The notes beneath the pieces were generated by a model. That model had not been told where the DNA came from. It saw only the letters and a list, made by a program, of their open reading frames with translations, and did not search any database. 64,000 nucleotides of DNA from Candidatus Accumulibacter sp. 66-26 (GTDB taxonomy: Bacteria; Pseudomonadota; Gammaproteobacteria; Burkholderiales; Rhodocyclaceae): positions 94,711 through 158,710 of the forward strand of contig MKUH01000024.1 of assembly GCA_001897745.1 (NCBI GenBank), in the 5' to 3' direction. Shown one piece after another: positions 44,261-54,189 of this stretch (position 1 is its first letter; every line of letters starts with the position of its first letter). The translations under genes were made by a program, and so were the position numbers.

Positions 44261-44722
44261 ATGCGCCTCGTACTCGACACCAACATCGTGATGGACATGC
44301 TGCACTTCGCGAACCCGCACACGCAGCCGATCCGCGCCGCCATCGCAAGCGGCGCCGTGCAGTGCTTCACCGACGCCGACTGTCTGGCCGAACTGGAGCG
44401 CGTCACCGGCTACCCGGCGTTCGGGCTCGACGCCGCCGCACGCGCTGCGCTGCTGGCCGAGTACCGCGCGTTCGCGCTGCGCTGCGACGCGCCGCCCGGC
44501 GAGGACGAAAAGGCTTACGGCCTGCCGCGCTGCCGCGACGCCGACGACCAGAAGTTCCTGATCCTCGGCGCGCGCTGCGCCGCCGACCTTCTGGTGACGC
44601 GCGACAAGCTGCTGCTCAAGCTCGCCCGCCACCGCCACAAGCCGCCGCCCTACGCCATCCTGACGGCGGAAGCGGCGCGCGCGCGGCTACCCAGCCAGGA
44701 TGCGGCGACCGACATCGTCTAG
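44261..44722 (+). CDS. PIN-domain putative ribonuclease (COG1569-like)
   Basis: This 153-residue protein begins MRLVLDTNIVMDMLHF, with the first PIN-domain Asp in LVLDTNI. CRDADDQKFLILG holds the second acidic cluster, and LLVTRDKLLLKL matches the conserved fourth strand region. PIN proteins of this subgroup are annotated as toxins of toxin-antitoxin systems, but no small antitoxin gene lies upstream; the preceding gene is an oxidoreductase about 100 bases away. It may be an orphan nuclease or a stand-alone RNA-processing enzyme. Confidence 0.87.
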   Translation: MRLVLDTNIVMDMLHFANPHTQPIRAAIASGAVQCFTDADCLAELERVTGYPAFGLDAAARAALLAEYRAFALRCDAPPGEDEKAYGLPRCRDADDQKFLILGARCAADLLVTRDKLLLKLARHRHKPPPYAILTAEAARARLPSQDAATDIV

Positions 44723-44814
44723 CGCCGCAGGCGCCTTGAAGGAAAGATGACGGCCCGGCACGCCCCGCTCGCCGACACCTCGCGGAATGGCCGCTGCACG
44801 GCCGCCGCGCCGCC

Positions 44815-45591
44815 TCAAGCGCCGACGCGGCGGCGGAAGACCCAGTGCGTCTCGCTCGACGCGCCGACTTCGAAGGCGTAATCCTCGACCGTGAACTCCT
44901 TGAGCTTCTCGGCCGAGCGCAGGCGCCCGGCCAGCGCGTAGCGCGCCATCAGCCCGCGCGCGCGCTTGGCGTAGAAGCTGACGACCTTGTAGCGGCCGTT
45001 GCTCCAGTCCTCGAACACCGGCTGCACGACCGGCAGCGCGAGCGCCTTCGGCTTGACCGACTTGAAATATTCCTCCGACGCCAGATTGACCAGCGTCTTC
45101 GCCTTGGCCTCGTGCGCCGCGGCGTTCAGCGCCGCGGTGATGCGCTCGCCCCAGAAGGCGTAGAGATCCTTGCCGCGCGCGTTGGCCAGCCGCGTTCCCA
45201 TCTCCAGCCGGTAGGGCTGCATCAGGTCGAGCGGGCGCAGCAGGCCGTAGAGCCCCGAAAGGATGCGCAGGTGCCGCTGCGCGAAGCCGAGGTCGGCGGC
45301 CGACAGGGTATTGGCGTCCAGCCCCTCGTACACGTCGCCGTTGAAGGCGAGCGCGGCCTGCTTGGCGTTGTCCGGCGCGAAGGGGCGCGACCACTCGGCG
45401 TAGCGCGTCGCGTTGAGCGCGGCGAGCGGATCGCTGATGCGCATCAGGCTGGCGATCTCGGGCGGCGACAGTTCGCGCAGGCGGTCGATCAGCAGCTGCG
45501 AGTGGTCGAGGAAATCCGGCTGCGTGTGTTCGGCGACGACCGGCGGCGTCGCGTAATCGAGGGTCTTGGCGGGCGAGAGGACGATGAGCAT
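44815..45591 (-). CDS. yaaA: peroxide stress protein YaaA
   Basis: This 258-residue protein matches YaaA/UPF0246 end to end: [13 protein letters not shown] at the start, [68 protein letters not shown] and [17 protein letters not shown]. In E. coli YaaA lowers intracellular free iron during peroxide stress. The start at 45591 coincides with the conserved N-terminus. It is convergent with the PIN gene and divergent from the DUF2863 gene. Confidence 0.96.
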   Translation of the reverse strand: MLIVLSPAKTLDYATPPVVAEHTQPDFLDHSQLLIDRLRELSPPEIASLMRISDPLAALNATRYAEWSRPFAPDNAKQAALAFNGDVYEGLDANTLSAADLGFAQRHLRILSGLYGLLRPLDLMQPYRLEMGTRLANARGKDLYAFWGERITAALNAAAHEAKAKTLVNLASEEYFKSVKPKALALPVVQPVFEDWSNGRYKVVSFYAKRARGLMARYALAGRLRSAEKLKEFTVEDYAFEVGASSETHWVFRRRVGA

Positions 45592-45714
45592 GGGACGGCG
45601 GCAAGGAGGCGATGAACGGGAAAAGCGCGGCGAGCGGCGGCAATTGTAATCGACCCGCGATCGTCCGCACGCCCCGGCACTGCGCCGCCGGCGGTCCGCG
45701 CCGCGCGGGCTTGC

Positions 45715-45720
45715 TACAAT
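45715..45720 (+). promoter_or_regulatory. -10 element (TACAAT) upstream of the DUF2863-biotin gene cluster
   Basis: TACAAT lies 40 bases before the ATG at 45760 in a GC-rich surrounding, the only good -10 in the gap. A clear -35 is not visible. If correct, it may drive the DUF2863 gene and, by read-through, the biotin genes. Confidence 0.4.
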
Positions 45721-45759
45721 GGCGGATTGAAACACCGACAGGCTCGCAGGTTCCACATC

Positions 45760-46932
45760 ATGAAACGCACCCGCTTCTCCTCCCGCAAACGCATCTCCTC
45801 GGACGCCGCCGAACTCGGCCGCCTCGCCGCCGGCCTCGCCGAATCCGGAGGCAAGCTCGAAGACGCCTACTGGGAAACCCAGCTCGCCGACCTCGTGGAC
45901 AAGCTGCTGCACGACGGCGCCGAGGACGACCTGAACGCCGCGCTCGACCGCCTGTTCGACACCAACGCCCCGGCCCACGACGAACTGGCCGACCTGATCG
46001 AGGCGCGCGCCGAATCCGGCGTGCTGTCGCACCAGGGACAGGACTACGACGTGCTGCTCTTCAATGTGCCGCTGCTCGCCTGGTCGCGCTTCTCGATTCC
46101 GGCCGGAACGATCGCGCAGGGCACGCTGCAGACGCTCAAGGTGCAGCTTGCCGCGCACGTCTTCGCCGCCGGCGCGCAGCTCGCGCTGGCCGACTACCTG
46201 TACAGCCCCGACCAGCTGCCGCGCACCTTCGTCGACACCTGGCAGGCGATGCGCGAACTGGGCGCCGCCGCGCTCGCCAACCGCGACCTCAAGCTCGACG
46301 TAACGACGATGCCGGAAACCAACCGCTTCCTGTCCGACACGCGCTATCTCGTCGGCGCCATCGCGGTCCGTCGCGGCACGCCGCTGTTCCGCTGGAACGA
46401 GGCCGACGGCACGCGCGAGGGCGCGCTCAAGGAATGGATCAAGCAAGGCGGCCCCTGCCTCGAACCGCTGCTCACCGGCTGCGCCTTCCAGCCGCTGCTC
46501 GCCGACGCCTACCACGCCGCCTGCCGGCAGGCCGACAGCGCCTCGCGCCCGTACTCGGTGCGCGCCTCGGTCGCCTTCCTGCAGACGACGCTCGGCAAGT
46601 CGGCCGAGCAGCTGCGCGCGGTGATCGGCGGCTTCCACGACCAGCGCCTCGAGGAATACCGCGTCGGCTTCGGCCCGCGCGACAGCGACGCCACCTACCA
46701 CGGCGTCGTCTGGCCGCTGCTCGGCGCCGAGGACGAGACGACCGACGTCGCCGGCGAGATCGAAGCCGTGCTGCGCGAATCCGGCGTCAAGGAAGTCGTT
46801 GTGCTCGACCAGCAGTTCCCATTCGAGTTCTGCGACGACTGCGGCGCGCCGCTCTACCCGAACATCGAGGGCGACGCGGTGCACGCCGAAATGCCGGAAC
46901 AGAACAACGCGCCGTCGCAGACGCTGCACTGA
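45760..46932 (+). CDS. DUF2863 family protein
   Basis: This 390-residue soluble protein begins [23 protein letters not shown] and contains [42 protein letters not shown] and a C-terminal [23 protein letters not shown]. The whole-length pattern fits DUF2863, a family I know mainly from betaproteobacteria; its function is unknown. A CxxC pair near the end could bind metal. The frame also runs up to a TTG at 45727, but the ATG gives the conserved start. It lies 25 bases upstream of bioA, possibly in one transcript. Confidence 0.88.
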   Translation: MKRTRFSSRKRISSDAAELGRLAAGLAESGGKLEDAYWETQLADLVDKLLHDGAEDDLNAALDRLFDTNAPAHDELADLIEARAESGVLSHQGQDYDVLLFNVPLLAWSRFSIPAGTIAQGTLQTLKVQLAAHVFAAGAQLALADYLYSPDQLPRTFVDTWQAMRELGAAALANRDLKLDVTTMPETNRFLSDTRYLVGAIAVRRGTPLFRWNEADGTREGALKEWIKQGGPCLEPLLTGCAFQPLLADAYHAACRQADSASRPYSVRASVAFLQTTLGKSAEQLRAVIGGFHDQRLEEYRVGFGPRDSDATYHGVVWPLLGAEDETTDVAGEIEAVLRESGVKEVVVLDQQFPFEFCDDCGAPLYPNIEGDAVHAEMPEQNNAPSQTLH

Positions 46933-46957
46933 GCGCCGCCCGACGGAGTTTCCGCGC

Positions 46958-48289
46958 ATGAACAACGCCGACCTGCTCGCGCGCAGCCTCGCCGCCGTCT
47001 GGCATCCGTGCACGCAGATGAAGCAGCACGCCAACGCCGACGCCGGCGCCCTACCGCTGATCCCGATCGCCTCCGGTAACGGCGTCTGGCTGCGCGACTT
47101 CGACGACCGGCGCTACCTCGACGGCATCAGCTCGTGGTGGGTCAACCTGTTCGGCCACGCAAATCCGCGCATCAACGCGGCGCTGCGCGCGCAGCTCGAC
47201 GAGCTCGAACACGTCATCCTCGCCGGCTTCACGCACGCGCCGGTCGTCGAACTCTCCGAGCGCCTCGGCAAACTTACCGACGGCGCACTGGGCCACTGCT
47301 TCTACGCCTCCGACGGCGCCTCGGCGACCGAGATCGCGCTGAAGATGTCCTTCCACGCCTGGCGCAACCGCGGCCGCACTGAAAAGCGCGAATTCCTCTG
47401 CCTCGAAGGCAGCTACCACGGCGAGACGGTCGGCGCGCTGGCCGTCACCGACGTCGCCATCTTCAAGGACGCCTACGCGCCGCTGATCCGCGCCGCCGCC
47501 ACCGTGCCGACGCCCGACGCGCGCCGCGCCGAAGCCGGCGAGACGCCCGTCGACGTCGCCCGGCGCGCCGCCGCGGCGCTCGAACGCCACCTCGAAAAGC
47601 ACCACGACAGCATCGCCGCGCTGATCGTCGAACCGCTGATCCAGTGCGCCAGCGGCATGGCCATGTACGACCCGGAGTACCTGCGCCTGGCGCGCGCCCT
47701 GTGCGACCGCTACGAAGTGCATCTGATCTGCGACGAAATCGCCGTCGGCTGCGGCCGCACCGGCACCTTCTTCGCGCACGAGCAGGCCGGCATCCGCCCC
47801 GATTTCCTGTGCCTGTCGAAAGGCATCTCCGGCGGCTACCTGCCGCTCTCCGTCGTACTCACCACCGACGCCGTCTACGGCGCCTTCTACGACGACGCGA
47901 CGACGCGCGGCTTCCTGCACTCGCATTCATACACCGGCAACGCGCTGGCCTGCCGCGCCGCGCTGGCGACGCTGGACATCTTCGAAGAGGACGGCGTGCT
48001 GGCCGCCAACCGCGCGCTGGCGGCGCATCTCGGGCAGAGCCTGGCGCCGCTCGCCGCGCACCCGCGGGTGCGCCACTTCCGCCAGCGCGGCATGATCGCC
48101 GCCTTCGACGTGGCGATCGACGATCCGCACTTTTCACGCAAGTTCTACCGCGCCGCACTGGCGCGCGAAATCCTGCTGCGCCCGATCGGCACGACCGTCT
48201 ACGTCATGCCGCCCTACGTGATCGGCCGCGACGAGTGCGACTTCCTCGCACAGCGCGCCGGCGAGGCGCTGGAAGCCGCGCTGCGATGA
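46958..48289 (+). CDS. bioA: adenosylmethionine-8-amino-7-oxononanoate aminotransferase
   Basis: This 443-residue class III aminotransferase has the BioA hallmarks: [15 protein letters not shown] at the N-terminus, [70 protein letters not shown], and [16 protein letters not shown] with the PLP-binding Lys. It converts KAPA to DAPA using S-adenosylmethionine as amino donor, the third step of pimeloyl-to-biotin synthesis. GGAG precedes the ATG. The bioF start overlaps its stop by 4 bases. Confidence 0.97.
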   Translation: MNNADLLARSLAAVWHPCTQMKQHANADAGALPLIPIASGNGVWLRDFDDRRYLDGISSWWVNLFGHANPRINAALRAQLDELEHVILAGFTHAPVVELSERLGKLTDGALGHCFYASDGASATEIALKMSFHAWRNRGRTEKREFLCLEGSYHGETVGALAVTDVAIFKDAYAPLIRAAATVPTPDARRAEAGETPVDVARRAAAALERHLEKHHDSIAALIVEPLIQCASGMAMYDPEYLRLARALCDRYEVHLICDEIAVGCGRTGTFFAHEQAGIRPDFLCLSKGISGGYLPLSVVLTTDAVYGAFYDDATTRGFLHSHSYTGNALACRAALATLDIFEEDGVLAANRALAAHLGQSLAPLAAHPRVRHFRQRGMIAAFDVAIDDPHFSRKFYRAALAREILLRPIGTTVYVMPPYVIGRDECDFLAQRAGEALEAALR

Positions 48290-49482
48290 CGCGACAAGCG
48301 ATCTGGGACGAGCTGCGGGACGAACTCGCCGCCCTCGACCGCGCCGGCCTGCGCCGCCGCCGGCGCACGCTGGAATCGCCCTGCGGCCCGCTCGCCCGCG
48401 TCGCCGGGCGCGAGCTCGTCAGCTTCTGCAGCAACGACTACCTCGGCCTCGCCAGCGACCCGGCGCTGATCGACGCGGCGGTAGCCGGCGCGCGCCGCTG
48501 GGGCGTCGGCAGCGGCGCCTCGCACCTCGTCAGCGGCCACCTCGCGCCGCACGAGGCGCTCGAAGCCCGGCTCGCCGCCTTCACCGGCTTTGCGCGCGCC
48601 CTGCTCTTCTCGACCGGCTACATGGCCAACCTCGGCATCGTCCCGGCGCTCGTCGGGCGCGGCGACGCGGTGTTCGCCGACAAGCTCAACCACGCATCGC
48701 TGATCGACGCCGCGCAACTCGCCAAGGCGCAGGGCGCCGACAGCCAGCGCTACGCGCACGGCGACCTCGCGGCGCTCGAACGCCAGCTCGCTGCCAGCCC
48801 CGCCCGGCGCAAGCTGATCCTGACCGACGCCGTGTTCAGCATGGACGGCGACCTCGCGCCGCTACCGGGGCTGCTCGCGCTGGCCGAGCGCTTCGACGCC
48901 TGGCTCGTCGTCGACGACGCGCACGGCTTCGGCGTGCTCGGGCCGCAGGGGCGCGGCAGCCTCGCGCACTTCAACCTCCCGGTCTCCGAACGCGTCGTCT
49001 ACATGGGCACGCTCGGCAAGGCGGCCGGCGCCGCCGGCGCCTTCGTCGCCGCTTCGGAGACGGTGATCGAGTGGCTGCTGCAGCGCGCGCGCACCTACAT
49101 CTTCACCACCGGCAGCAGCCCGATCGTCGCCTGCGCGCTGCTCGCCGCGCTCGACGAGATCGAAGGCGGCGACGCCCGCCGCGCGCACCTATGGCAACTC
49201 ACCGCGCAGCTGCGCGACGGGCTGGCCAATACGCGCTGGCGCCTGCTGCCCTCGCCGACGGCGATCCAGCCGGTGCTGATCGGCGACAACCACGAAGCCC
49301 TGCGCGTCGCCGACGCGCTCCTCGAACGCGGCCTGTGGGTGCCGGCGATCCGCCCGCCGACCGTGCCCAAGGGCACGGCGCGCCTGCGCGTCTGCCTCTC
49401 GGCGGCGCACACGGCGGCGCAGGTCGCACGCCTCGTCGACGCGCTGCGCGAACTGGCCGGCGCGGCGGGCGATCCGGCATGA
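48286..49482 (+). CDS. bioF: 8-amino-7-oxononanoate synthase
   Basis: This 398-residue alpha-oxoamine synthase shows [84 protein letters not shown] and [14 protein letters not shown] with the PLP Lys. [19 protein letters not shown] near the end is diagnostic of BioF. It condenses pimeloyl-ACP (or CoA) with alanine to give KAPA. The ATG at 48286 overlaps the bioA stop (ATGA), and the gene ends in another ATGA overlap with bioH, giving strict translational coupling. Confidence 0.97.
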   Translation: MTRQAIWDELRDELAALDRAGLRRRRRTLESPCGPLARVAGRELVSFCSNDYLGLASDPALIDAAVAGARRWGVGSGASHLVSGHLAPHEALEARLAAFTGFARALLFSTGYMANLGIVPALVGRGDAVFADKLNHASLIDAAQLAKAQGADSQRYAHGDLAALERQLAASPARRKLILTDAVFSMDGDLAPLPGLLALAERFDAWLVVDDAHGFGVLGPQGRGSLAHFNLPVSERVVYMGTLGKAAGAAGAFVAASETVIEWLLQRARTYIFTTGSSPIVACALLAALDEIEGGDARRAHLWQLTAQLRDGLANTRWRLLPSPTAIQPVLIGDNHEALRVADALLERGLWVPAIRPPTVPKGTARLRVCLSAAHTAAQVARLVDALRELAGAAGDPA

Positions 49483-50306
49483 CCTCAATGGTTTCGACGA
49501 TTCCGATGGCTTCGATGTCTGCGGCAGGCGGCGGGCCGGTTTCCCGGATCGTCGGGAGCGGCCCCGACCTCGCGCTGATCTCCGGCTGGGGCCTCGGCGC
49601 CGCCGCCTGGGGGCCGGTCGTCGACACCCTGGCCGCGCGCTGCCGCGTGCACCTCGTCGAACTGCCCGGCTACGGCGCGATGCCGCCCGACGACGCCGGC
49701 TTCGTTGAAACCGCACAAGCCATCGCCGCCGCCCTGCCCGACGGCGTCGCCCTCTGCGGCTGGTCGCTCGGCGCCCTGCTTGCACTGCAGGCCGCGCTGG
49801 AGGTCGCACCCTCCGCGCCGCAGCGCATCGCGCGCCTGATCCTGGTCGGCGCCACGCCGAGCTTCATGCAGCGCGCCGACTGGGCGCCGGCGCAGCCGCC
49901 GGCCCTGCTCGACGCCTTCGCCGCCGCCGTGCGCGAAGACGCCGGCGCGACGCTGCAGCGCTTCGCCGCGCTGCTCAACCAGGGCGACGCGCAGGCCCGG
50001 CGCCTGACGCGCGCCCTCGCCGGCGCGCCGGGCGGCGCGCTCCCCGACACATCGGCGCTCGCCGCCGGCCTGCGCTGGCTGCGCGAGGTCGACCTGCGCG
50101 CGCAGCTGCCGGCCGTCGCCGCGCCGACCCTGCTCATCCACGGCGAACGCGACCCGCTGATGCCGCTCGCCGCCGCGCAGTGGCTCGCCGAGCGCCTGCC
50201 CGACGCGCGCCTCGCGAGCTTCGCGGAGAGCGCGCACGCGCCCTTCCTCGCCGACCCGGCGCGCTTCTGCGCCCTCGTCGCCGACTTCTGCGGCGCCCCA
50301 CGATGA
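49479..50306 (+). CDS. bioH: pimeloyl-ACP methyl ester esterase
   Basis: This 275-residue alpha/beta hydrolase has [43 protein letters not shown] with the catalytic Ser in [14 protein letters not shown] with the acid and [11 protein letters not shown] with the His. The WGW-type oxyanion loop and the HAPF motif are typical of BioH. It removes the methyl group from pimeloyl-ACP methyl ester to end BioC-initiated synthesis. The first ATG at 49479 overlaps the bioF stop; ATGs at 49488 and 49506 are alternatives that trim the N-terminus. Confidence 0.94.
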   Translation: MTSMVSTIPMASMSAAGGGPVSRIVGSGPDLALISGWGLGAAAWGPVVDTLAARCRVHLVELPGYGAMPPDDAGFVETAQAIAAALPDGVALCGWSLGALLALQAALEVAPSAPQRIARLILVGATPSFMQRADWAPAQPPALLDAFAAAVREDAGATLQRFAALLNQGDAQARRLTRALAGAPGGALPDTSALAAGLRWLREVDLRAQLPAVAAPTLLIHGERDPLMPLAAAQWLAERLPDARLASFAESAHAPFLADPARFCALVADFCGAPR

Positions 50307-51115
50307 GCGCGCTGCCGCCCAAGCAGCGGGTACGCGACTCCTTCGACCGCGCCGCATCCTCCTACGACGCGGCGGCCGTCGTGCAGCGCGAAGTCTGCGC
50401 GCGCCTGCTCGACCGGCTCGCCGAAGCCGCCGCCCCCGCCCGAATCGCCGACACCGCCGCATTCGATCTTTCCGCCGCGCCGCGCATCCTCGACGCCGGC
50501 TGCGGCACCGGCTACGGCGCCCGCCTGCTGCGCGAACGCTGGCCGCGCGCGCAGATCACCGCGGCCGACTTCGCGCCGGCCATGCTCGCACTGGCGCGCC
50601 GCCACGCCGACCGCTGCCTCGCCGCCGACATTGAGGCACTGCCTCTGCCGGATGGCGCCTTCGATCTCTGGTGGTCGAGCCTGAGCATCCAGTGGTGCGA
50701 CGCCGCCGCCGTCTTCGCCGAAGCCGCCCGCGTGCTGCGCCCGGGCGGCCGCCTCGCGGTCAGCACGCTGGCGCCGGGCACCTTCGGCGAGCTGCGCGCC
50801 GCCTTCGCTGGCGTCGACCGCTACCGCCACACGATCGCCTTCAGCGAGCCGGAGAGTGTCGGCACCGCGCTTTCCGCCGCCGGTTTCCGCACCGTCGAAC
50901 TGCGGCGCGCGACGATCGCCGTGCATTACCCGGACCTCAAGGCGCTGCTGCGCGCGGTCAAGGCGATCGGCGCCAACGCCGTCGGCGACGGCGCGCGCAG
51001 CGGCATGATGGGGCGCGCCGCCTGGCAGGCCGTGCAGGCCGCCTACGAAAGCCGGCGCACCGCCGCCGGCCTGCCCGCCACCTACGACGTGCTGCTGTGC
51101 ACGGCTGAAAAGTAA
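50303..51115 (+). CDS. bioC: malonyl-ACP O-methyltransferase
   Basis: This 270-residue SAM methyltransferase begins KQRVRDSFDRAASSYDAAAVVQ, the BioC N-terminal signature. It has ILDAGCGTGYGARLLRERW as the SAM site and LWWSSLSIQWCDAAAVFAEA, with FGELRAAFAGVD and GMMGRAAWQAV further on. BioC methylates malonyl-ACP so that fatty acid synthesis can build the pimelate chain. It overlaps the bioH stop by ATGA, so bioA, F, H and C are read as one coupled set. An Ala-rich insertion of about 15 residues lies before the SAM motif. Confidence 0.95.
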   Translation: MSALPPKQRVRDSFDRAASSYDAAAVVQREVCARLLDRLAEAAAPARIADTAAFDLSAAPRILDAGCGTGYGARLLRERWPRAQITAADFAPAMLALARRHADRCLAADIEALPLPDGAFDLWWSSLSIQWCDAAAVFAEAARVLRPGGRLAVSTLAPGTFGELRAAFAGVDRYRHTIAFSEPESVGTALSAAGFRTVELRRATIAVHYPDLKALLRAVKAIGANAVGDGARSGMMGRAAWQAVQAAYESRRTAAGLPATYDVLLCTAEK

Positions 51116-51262
51116 ATCTGGAAAACCGTCGAACCATAACGGCGACAAGAAATGCCGCGAAGGCAAGACATGTCGTTCCAGTTCCCGCCCGCGGGACGCA
51201 AGGACATCGCCCTTTTTTCTTCGTAACCGCCGCATTCGTCGCACTTGCTTGAGGCCCTCACA

Positions 51263-51946
51263 ATGGACGCCACCGCCAAACCCGCCTTCTTCGTCGCCGG
51301 CACCGACACCGAGATCGGCAAGACCTTCGTCGCCTGCGCCCTGCTCCACGCGATGCGCCGGCAAGGGCTGCGCGCGGTCGGCATGAAGCCGGTCGCGGCC
51401 GGCTTCGACGCCGACGGCAGGAACGAGGACGTCGAGCAGTTGATCGCCGCCTCGGCCGCTTCGACCGTCGCCACGCCGCGCGCGCTGGTCAATCCCTACG
51501 GCTTCGCCGCCGCCATCGCGCCGCACATCGCCGCCGAAGAAGAAGGAAGGCGCATCGAACTCGCGACCATCGTCGACGCCTTCGCACAGCTGCGCGCGCG
51601 CGCCGATACCGACGCCCTCGTCGTCGAAGGCGTCGGCGGTTTCTGCGTGCCGCTCGGCGACGACTGCGACGCGGCCGACCTCGCCGTCGCCCTGCAACTG
51701 CCGGTGATCCTCGTCGTCGGCATGCGCCTAGGCTGTATCAGCCACGCGCTGCTCACGCAGCAGGCGATCGCCGCGCGCGGCCTGCCGCTCGCCGGCTGGG
51801 TCGCCAACCGCATCGACCCGGCGATGGCGCGCTTCGACGAAAACCTCGCCGCCTTGCAGGCGCGCATCGCCGCGCCGCTGCTCGGCGTCATCGCGCACGG
51901 AACGACGCCGGCCGCCGCCGGCGCCGGGCTGCGCCTGCCCGGCTGA
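51263..51946 (+). CDS. bioD: dethiobiotin synthetase
   Basis: This 227-residue P-loop protein has [23 protein letters not shown] with the Walker A-like loop, [11 protein letters not shown], and [15 protein letters not shown]. It forms the ureido ring of dethiobiotin from DAPA, CO2 and ATP. The ATG at 51263 follows GAGG; a TTG at 51245 would add six residues. It is separated from bioC by 147 bases, so it may have its own promoter. bioB, the last enzyme of the pathway, is not in the window. Confidence 0.96.
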   Translation: MDATAKPAFFVAGTDTEIGKTFVACALLHAMRRQGLRAVGMKPVAAGFDADGRNEDVEQLIAASAASTVATPRALVNPYGFAAAIAPHIAAEEEGRRIELATIVDAFAQLRARADTDALVVEGVGGFCVPLGDDCDAADLAVALQLPVILVVGMRLGCISHALLTQQAIAARGLPLAGWVANRIDPAMARFDENLAALQARIAAPLLGVIAHGTTPAAAGAGLRLPG

Positions 51947-52034
51947 ATCCGCCCGGCGCCATCCAGCGCCGCCGCATACCCCGCGCCGCCCAGAACAAGG
52001 GGGAAGCGGCCCCGCGCCCGCCCCGCCCCGGACA

Positions 52035-52064
52035 TGGACAGGGCGGCGCTAAATCAGCCATAAT
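52035..52064 (+). promoter_or_regulatory. promoter of the yciB-yciI-bolA genes
   Basis: TGGACA (52035-52040), an 18-base spacer and CATAAT (52059-52064) form a good sigma-70-type promoter, with the expected start point about 20 bases before the yciB ATG. Confidence 0.6.
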
Positions 52065-52090
52065 CCGGCGACCTTTTGGCAGAGCCGCAC

Positions 52091-52621
52091 ATGAAATTTC
52101 TCTTCGACCTCTTCCCGGTCATCCTGTTTTTCATCACCTTCAAAATTGCTGGAATCTACGCGGCGACCGCCGTCGCGATAGTCGCGACCTTCGCCCAGAT
52201 CGCCTGGGTCTGGTTCCGGCACCGCAAGGTGGACACCATGCTCTGGGTCAGTCTCGGCATCGTCAGCGTGTTCGGCAGCATGACGCTGATCTTCCACGAC
52301 GAAACCTTCATCAAATGGAAGCCGACCGTGCTCTACTGGGCCTTTGCCGGGGCGCTGGCCGGCGGCGTGCTGTTCTTCCGCAAGAACCTGATCCGCTCGC
52401 TGCTCGCCGAGAAGATCGAGCTGCCGGACGCCGCCTGGCAGAAGCTCAACCTGTCGTGGATCGGCTTCTTCGTCTTCATGGGAATCGCCAACCTCTTCGT
52501 CGCCTACAACTTCTCCACCGACGACTGGGTCAACTTCAAACTGTTCGGCGGCACCGGCCTGATGCTCATTTTCGTCCTGCTGCAGGGCCTGCTGCTGTCG
52601 AAGCACATCGAGGAGAAATGA
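52091..52621 (+). CDS. yciB: inner-membrane septation protein YciB
   Basis: This 176-residue protein begins [21 protein letters not shown] and has five membrane helices, including [24 protein letters not shown] and [41 protein letters not shown] completes the IspZ/YciB pattern. YciB is needed for normal septation and envelope integrity in several proteobacteria. It is followed 2 bases later by yciI, as in E. coli and many relatives. Confidence 0.95.
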   Translation: MKFLFDLFPVILFFITFKIAGIYAATAVAIVATFAQIAWVWFRHRKVDTMLWVSLGIVSVFGSMTLIFHDETFIKWKPTVLYWAFAGALAGGVLFFRKNLIRSLLAEKIELPDAAWQKLNLSWIGFFVFMGIANLFVAYNFSTDDWVNFKLFGGTGLMLIFVLLQGLLLSKHIEEK

Positions 52622-52623
52622 GG

Positions 52624-52926
52624 ATGCTCTACACCATCATCGGCGAAGACCGTCCGGGAACGCTCGCCGCGCGCCTGGAAGCGCGCCCGCCCCATCTCGC
52701 GCGCCTGCAGGCCTTGCAGGACGAAGGCCGCCTGATCCTGGCCGGCCCCTTTCCCGCCATCGACTCGCCCGACCCCGGCCCGGCCGGCTTCTCCGGCAGC
52801 CTGATCGTCGCCGAATTCGCCTCGCTCGAGGACGCCGAGGCCTGGGCCGACGCCGACCCCTACATCGCCGCCGGCGTCTATGCCCGCGTCACCATCAAGC
52901 CGTTCAAGAAGGTGCTGCCGGCGTGA
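52624..52926 (+). CDS. yciI: YciI family protein
   Basis: This 100-residue protein matches Yci[68 protein letters not shown] and [10 protein letters not shown]-like end. The ATG at 52624 has AGGAG 8 bases upstream; an in-frame ATG at 52618 overlaps the yciB stop but is too close to that Shine-Dalgarno. YciI proteins have a small ferredoxin-like fold with a conserved His-Asp pair and unknown activity. It overlaps bolA by GTGA. Confidence 0.93.
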   Translation: MLYTIIGEDRPGTLAARLEARPPHLARLQALQDEGRLILAGPFPAIDSPDPGPAGFSGSLIVAEFASLEDAEAWADADPYIAAGVYARVTIKPFKKVLPA

Positions 52927-53186
52927 ACTTCGAAGAGGAATTGCGCGCACGCCTGGCGCCGCTCGCCGCGCAGCGCATCGAACTGATCGACGACTCGGCG
53001 CTGCACGCCGGCCACGAGGGCGCCAAGGGCGGCGGCGGGCACTACCGCCTGCTGATCGTCGCCGCCGTCTTCGCCGGCAAGTCGACGGTCGCCCGCCACC
53101 GCCTCGTGTACGACGCGCTGGGCGACCTGATGCGCGGCCGGATTCATGCGCTAAGCATCAAATCCCTGACGCCGGACGAAGTATAA
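52923..53186 (+). CDS. bolA: BolA family protein
   Basis: This 87-residue protein starts with GTG, overlapping the yciI stop. It shows the BolA fold: [27 protein letters not shown], then [31 protein letters not shown] and [13 protein letters not shown]. The conserved His in the C-terminal region (HAL) fits the iron-sulfur ligand used by BolA with monothiol glutaredoxins. BolA proteins take part in iron-sulfur trafficking and stress responses. The stop codon overlaps a TATAAT element for the next gene. Confidence 0.94.
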   Translation: MNFEEELRARLAPLAAQRIELIDDSALHAGHEGAKGGGGHYRLLIVAAVFAGKSTVARHRLVYDALGDLMRGRIHALSIKSLTPDEV

Positions 53187-53187
53187 T
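53182..53187 (+). promoter_or_regulatory. -10 element (TATAAT) upstream of the parvulin gene
   Basis: TATAAT overlaps the bolA stop codon and lies 69 bases before the parvulin ATG. It suggests that the isomerase gene has its own promoter despite close linkage; the -35 region is weak. Confidence 0.5.
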
Positions 53188-53255
53188 CGGGCGTCGTCGC
53201 ACTTGCCCCGCACGTGTCATCAAACAATCCCATCCCGACAAAAGGACAACACCCC

Positions 53256-54059
53256 ATGCATAAACTCTCGAAACTGGCCGCTGCCCTGCTCGTCGGCGCG
53301 CTGATCGCGGCACCGGCCGTCGCCCAGGAAAAAGGCAAGGCCAAGGCCGGCGCATTCGCCACGGTCAACGGCGTGAGCATTTCGCAGAAAACCGGCGACG
53401 CCTTCATGGCCGAACAGAAGGCGCAAGGCGCGCCGGACAGCCCGGAACTGCGCAACGCCGTGCGCGAGGAACTGATCCGCCGCGAGCTGCTGGCGCAGGA
53501 AGCGAAGAAGCTCGGCCTCGACAAGAACCCCGAAATCGCCGCACAGGCCGAACTGTCGCGTCAGGCGATCTACGTGCGCGCCTACATCCAGGACTTCATC
53601 AAGAAGCACCCGGTCAGCGACGAGCAGCTGAAGGCCGACTACGACAAGATCAAGGCGCAGCTCGGCGGCAACGAATACAAGTCGCGCCACATCCTGGTCG
53701 AGAAGGAAGAAGACGCCAAGGCGATCATCGCCAACCTGAAGAAGGGCGCCAAGTTCGAGGAACTGGCCAAGCAGTCGAAGGACCCCGGCTCCAAGGAAAA
53801 CGGCGGCGAACTCGGCTGGAGCAGCGCCGGCAGCTACGTGAAGCCGTTCGCCGACGCGCTGACCGCGCTGGCCAAGGGCAAGTACACCGAGACCCCGGTC
53901 AAGACCGAGTTCGGCTACCACGTGATCCTGCTCGAGGACAGCCGTCCGCTGACCCCGCCGGCCTTCGACCAGATCAAGCCGCAGCTCGCGCAGCGCGCGC
54001 AGCAGACGCAGATCGAGAAGATGGTGAACGACCTGCGCGCCAAGGCCAAGGTCGACTGA
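53256..54059 (+). CDS. periplasmic parvulin-type peptidylprolyl isomerase
   Basis: This 267-residue protein has a signal peptide (KLSKLAAALLVGALIAAPAVA, cleavage after AVA-Q) and an N-terminal SurA-like helical chaperone region (LRNAVREELIRRELLAQEAKKLGL). The parvulin domain contains YKSRHILVEKEEDAKAII, FEELAKQSKDPGSKENGGELGW, and FGYHVILLED. It catalyses cis-trans isomerisation of prolyl bonds and probably helps fold outer-membrane or secreted proteins. An AAAGGA Shine-Dalgarno precedes the ATG. It ends in a strong hairpin terminator shared with purL. Confidence 0.95.
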   Translation: MHKLSKLAAALLVGALIAAPAVAQEKGKAKAGAFATVNGVSISQKTGDAFMAEQKAQGAPDSPELRNAVREELIRRELLAQEAKKLGLDKNPEIAAQAELSRQAIYVRAYIQDFIKKHPVSDEQLKADYDKIKAQLGGNEYKSRHILVEKEEDAKAIIANLKKGAKFEELAKQSKDPGSKENGGELGWSSAGSYVKPFADALTALAKGKYTETPVKTEFGYHVILLEDSRPLTPPAFDQIKPQLAQRAQQTQIEKMVNDLRAKAKVD

Positions 54060-54075
54060 GCTTCGGAAGCAGACG

Positions 54076-54114
54076 AAAAAACGCCGGGACGGCTGCAGCC
54101 TCCCGGCGTTTTTT
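54076..54114. terminator. bidirectional terminator between the parvulin gene and purL
   Basis: Arms AAAAAACGCCGGGA (54076-54089) and TCCCGGCGTTTTTT (54101-54114) form a perfect 14-base stem. Poly-A on one side and poly-T on the other serve both converging genes. Confidence 0.92.
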
Positions 54115-54189
54115 ATTTCCCGTCCGCCACGCCGCCATCCGGCCGAACGGCGCGGCGGACGGCGTCCCGTCAGAGCTTAGGCGCCGGGC

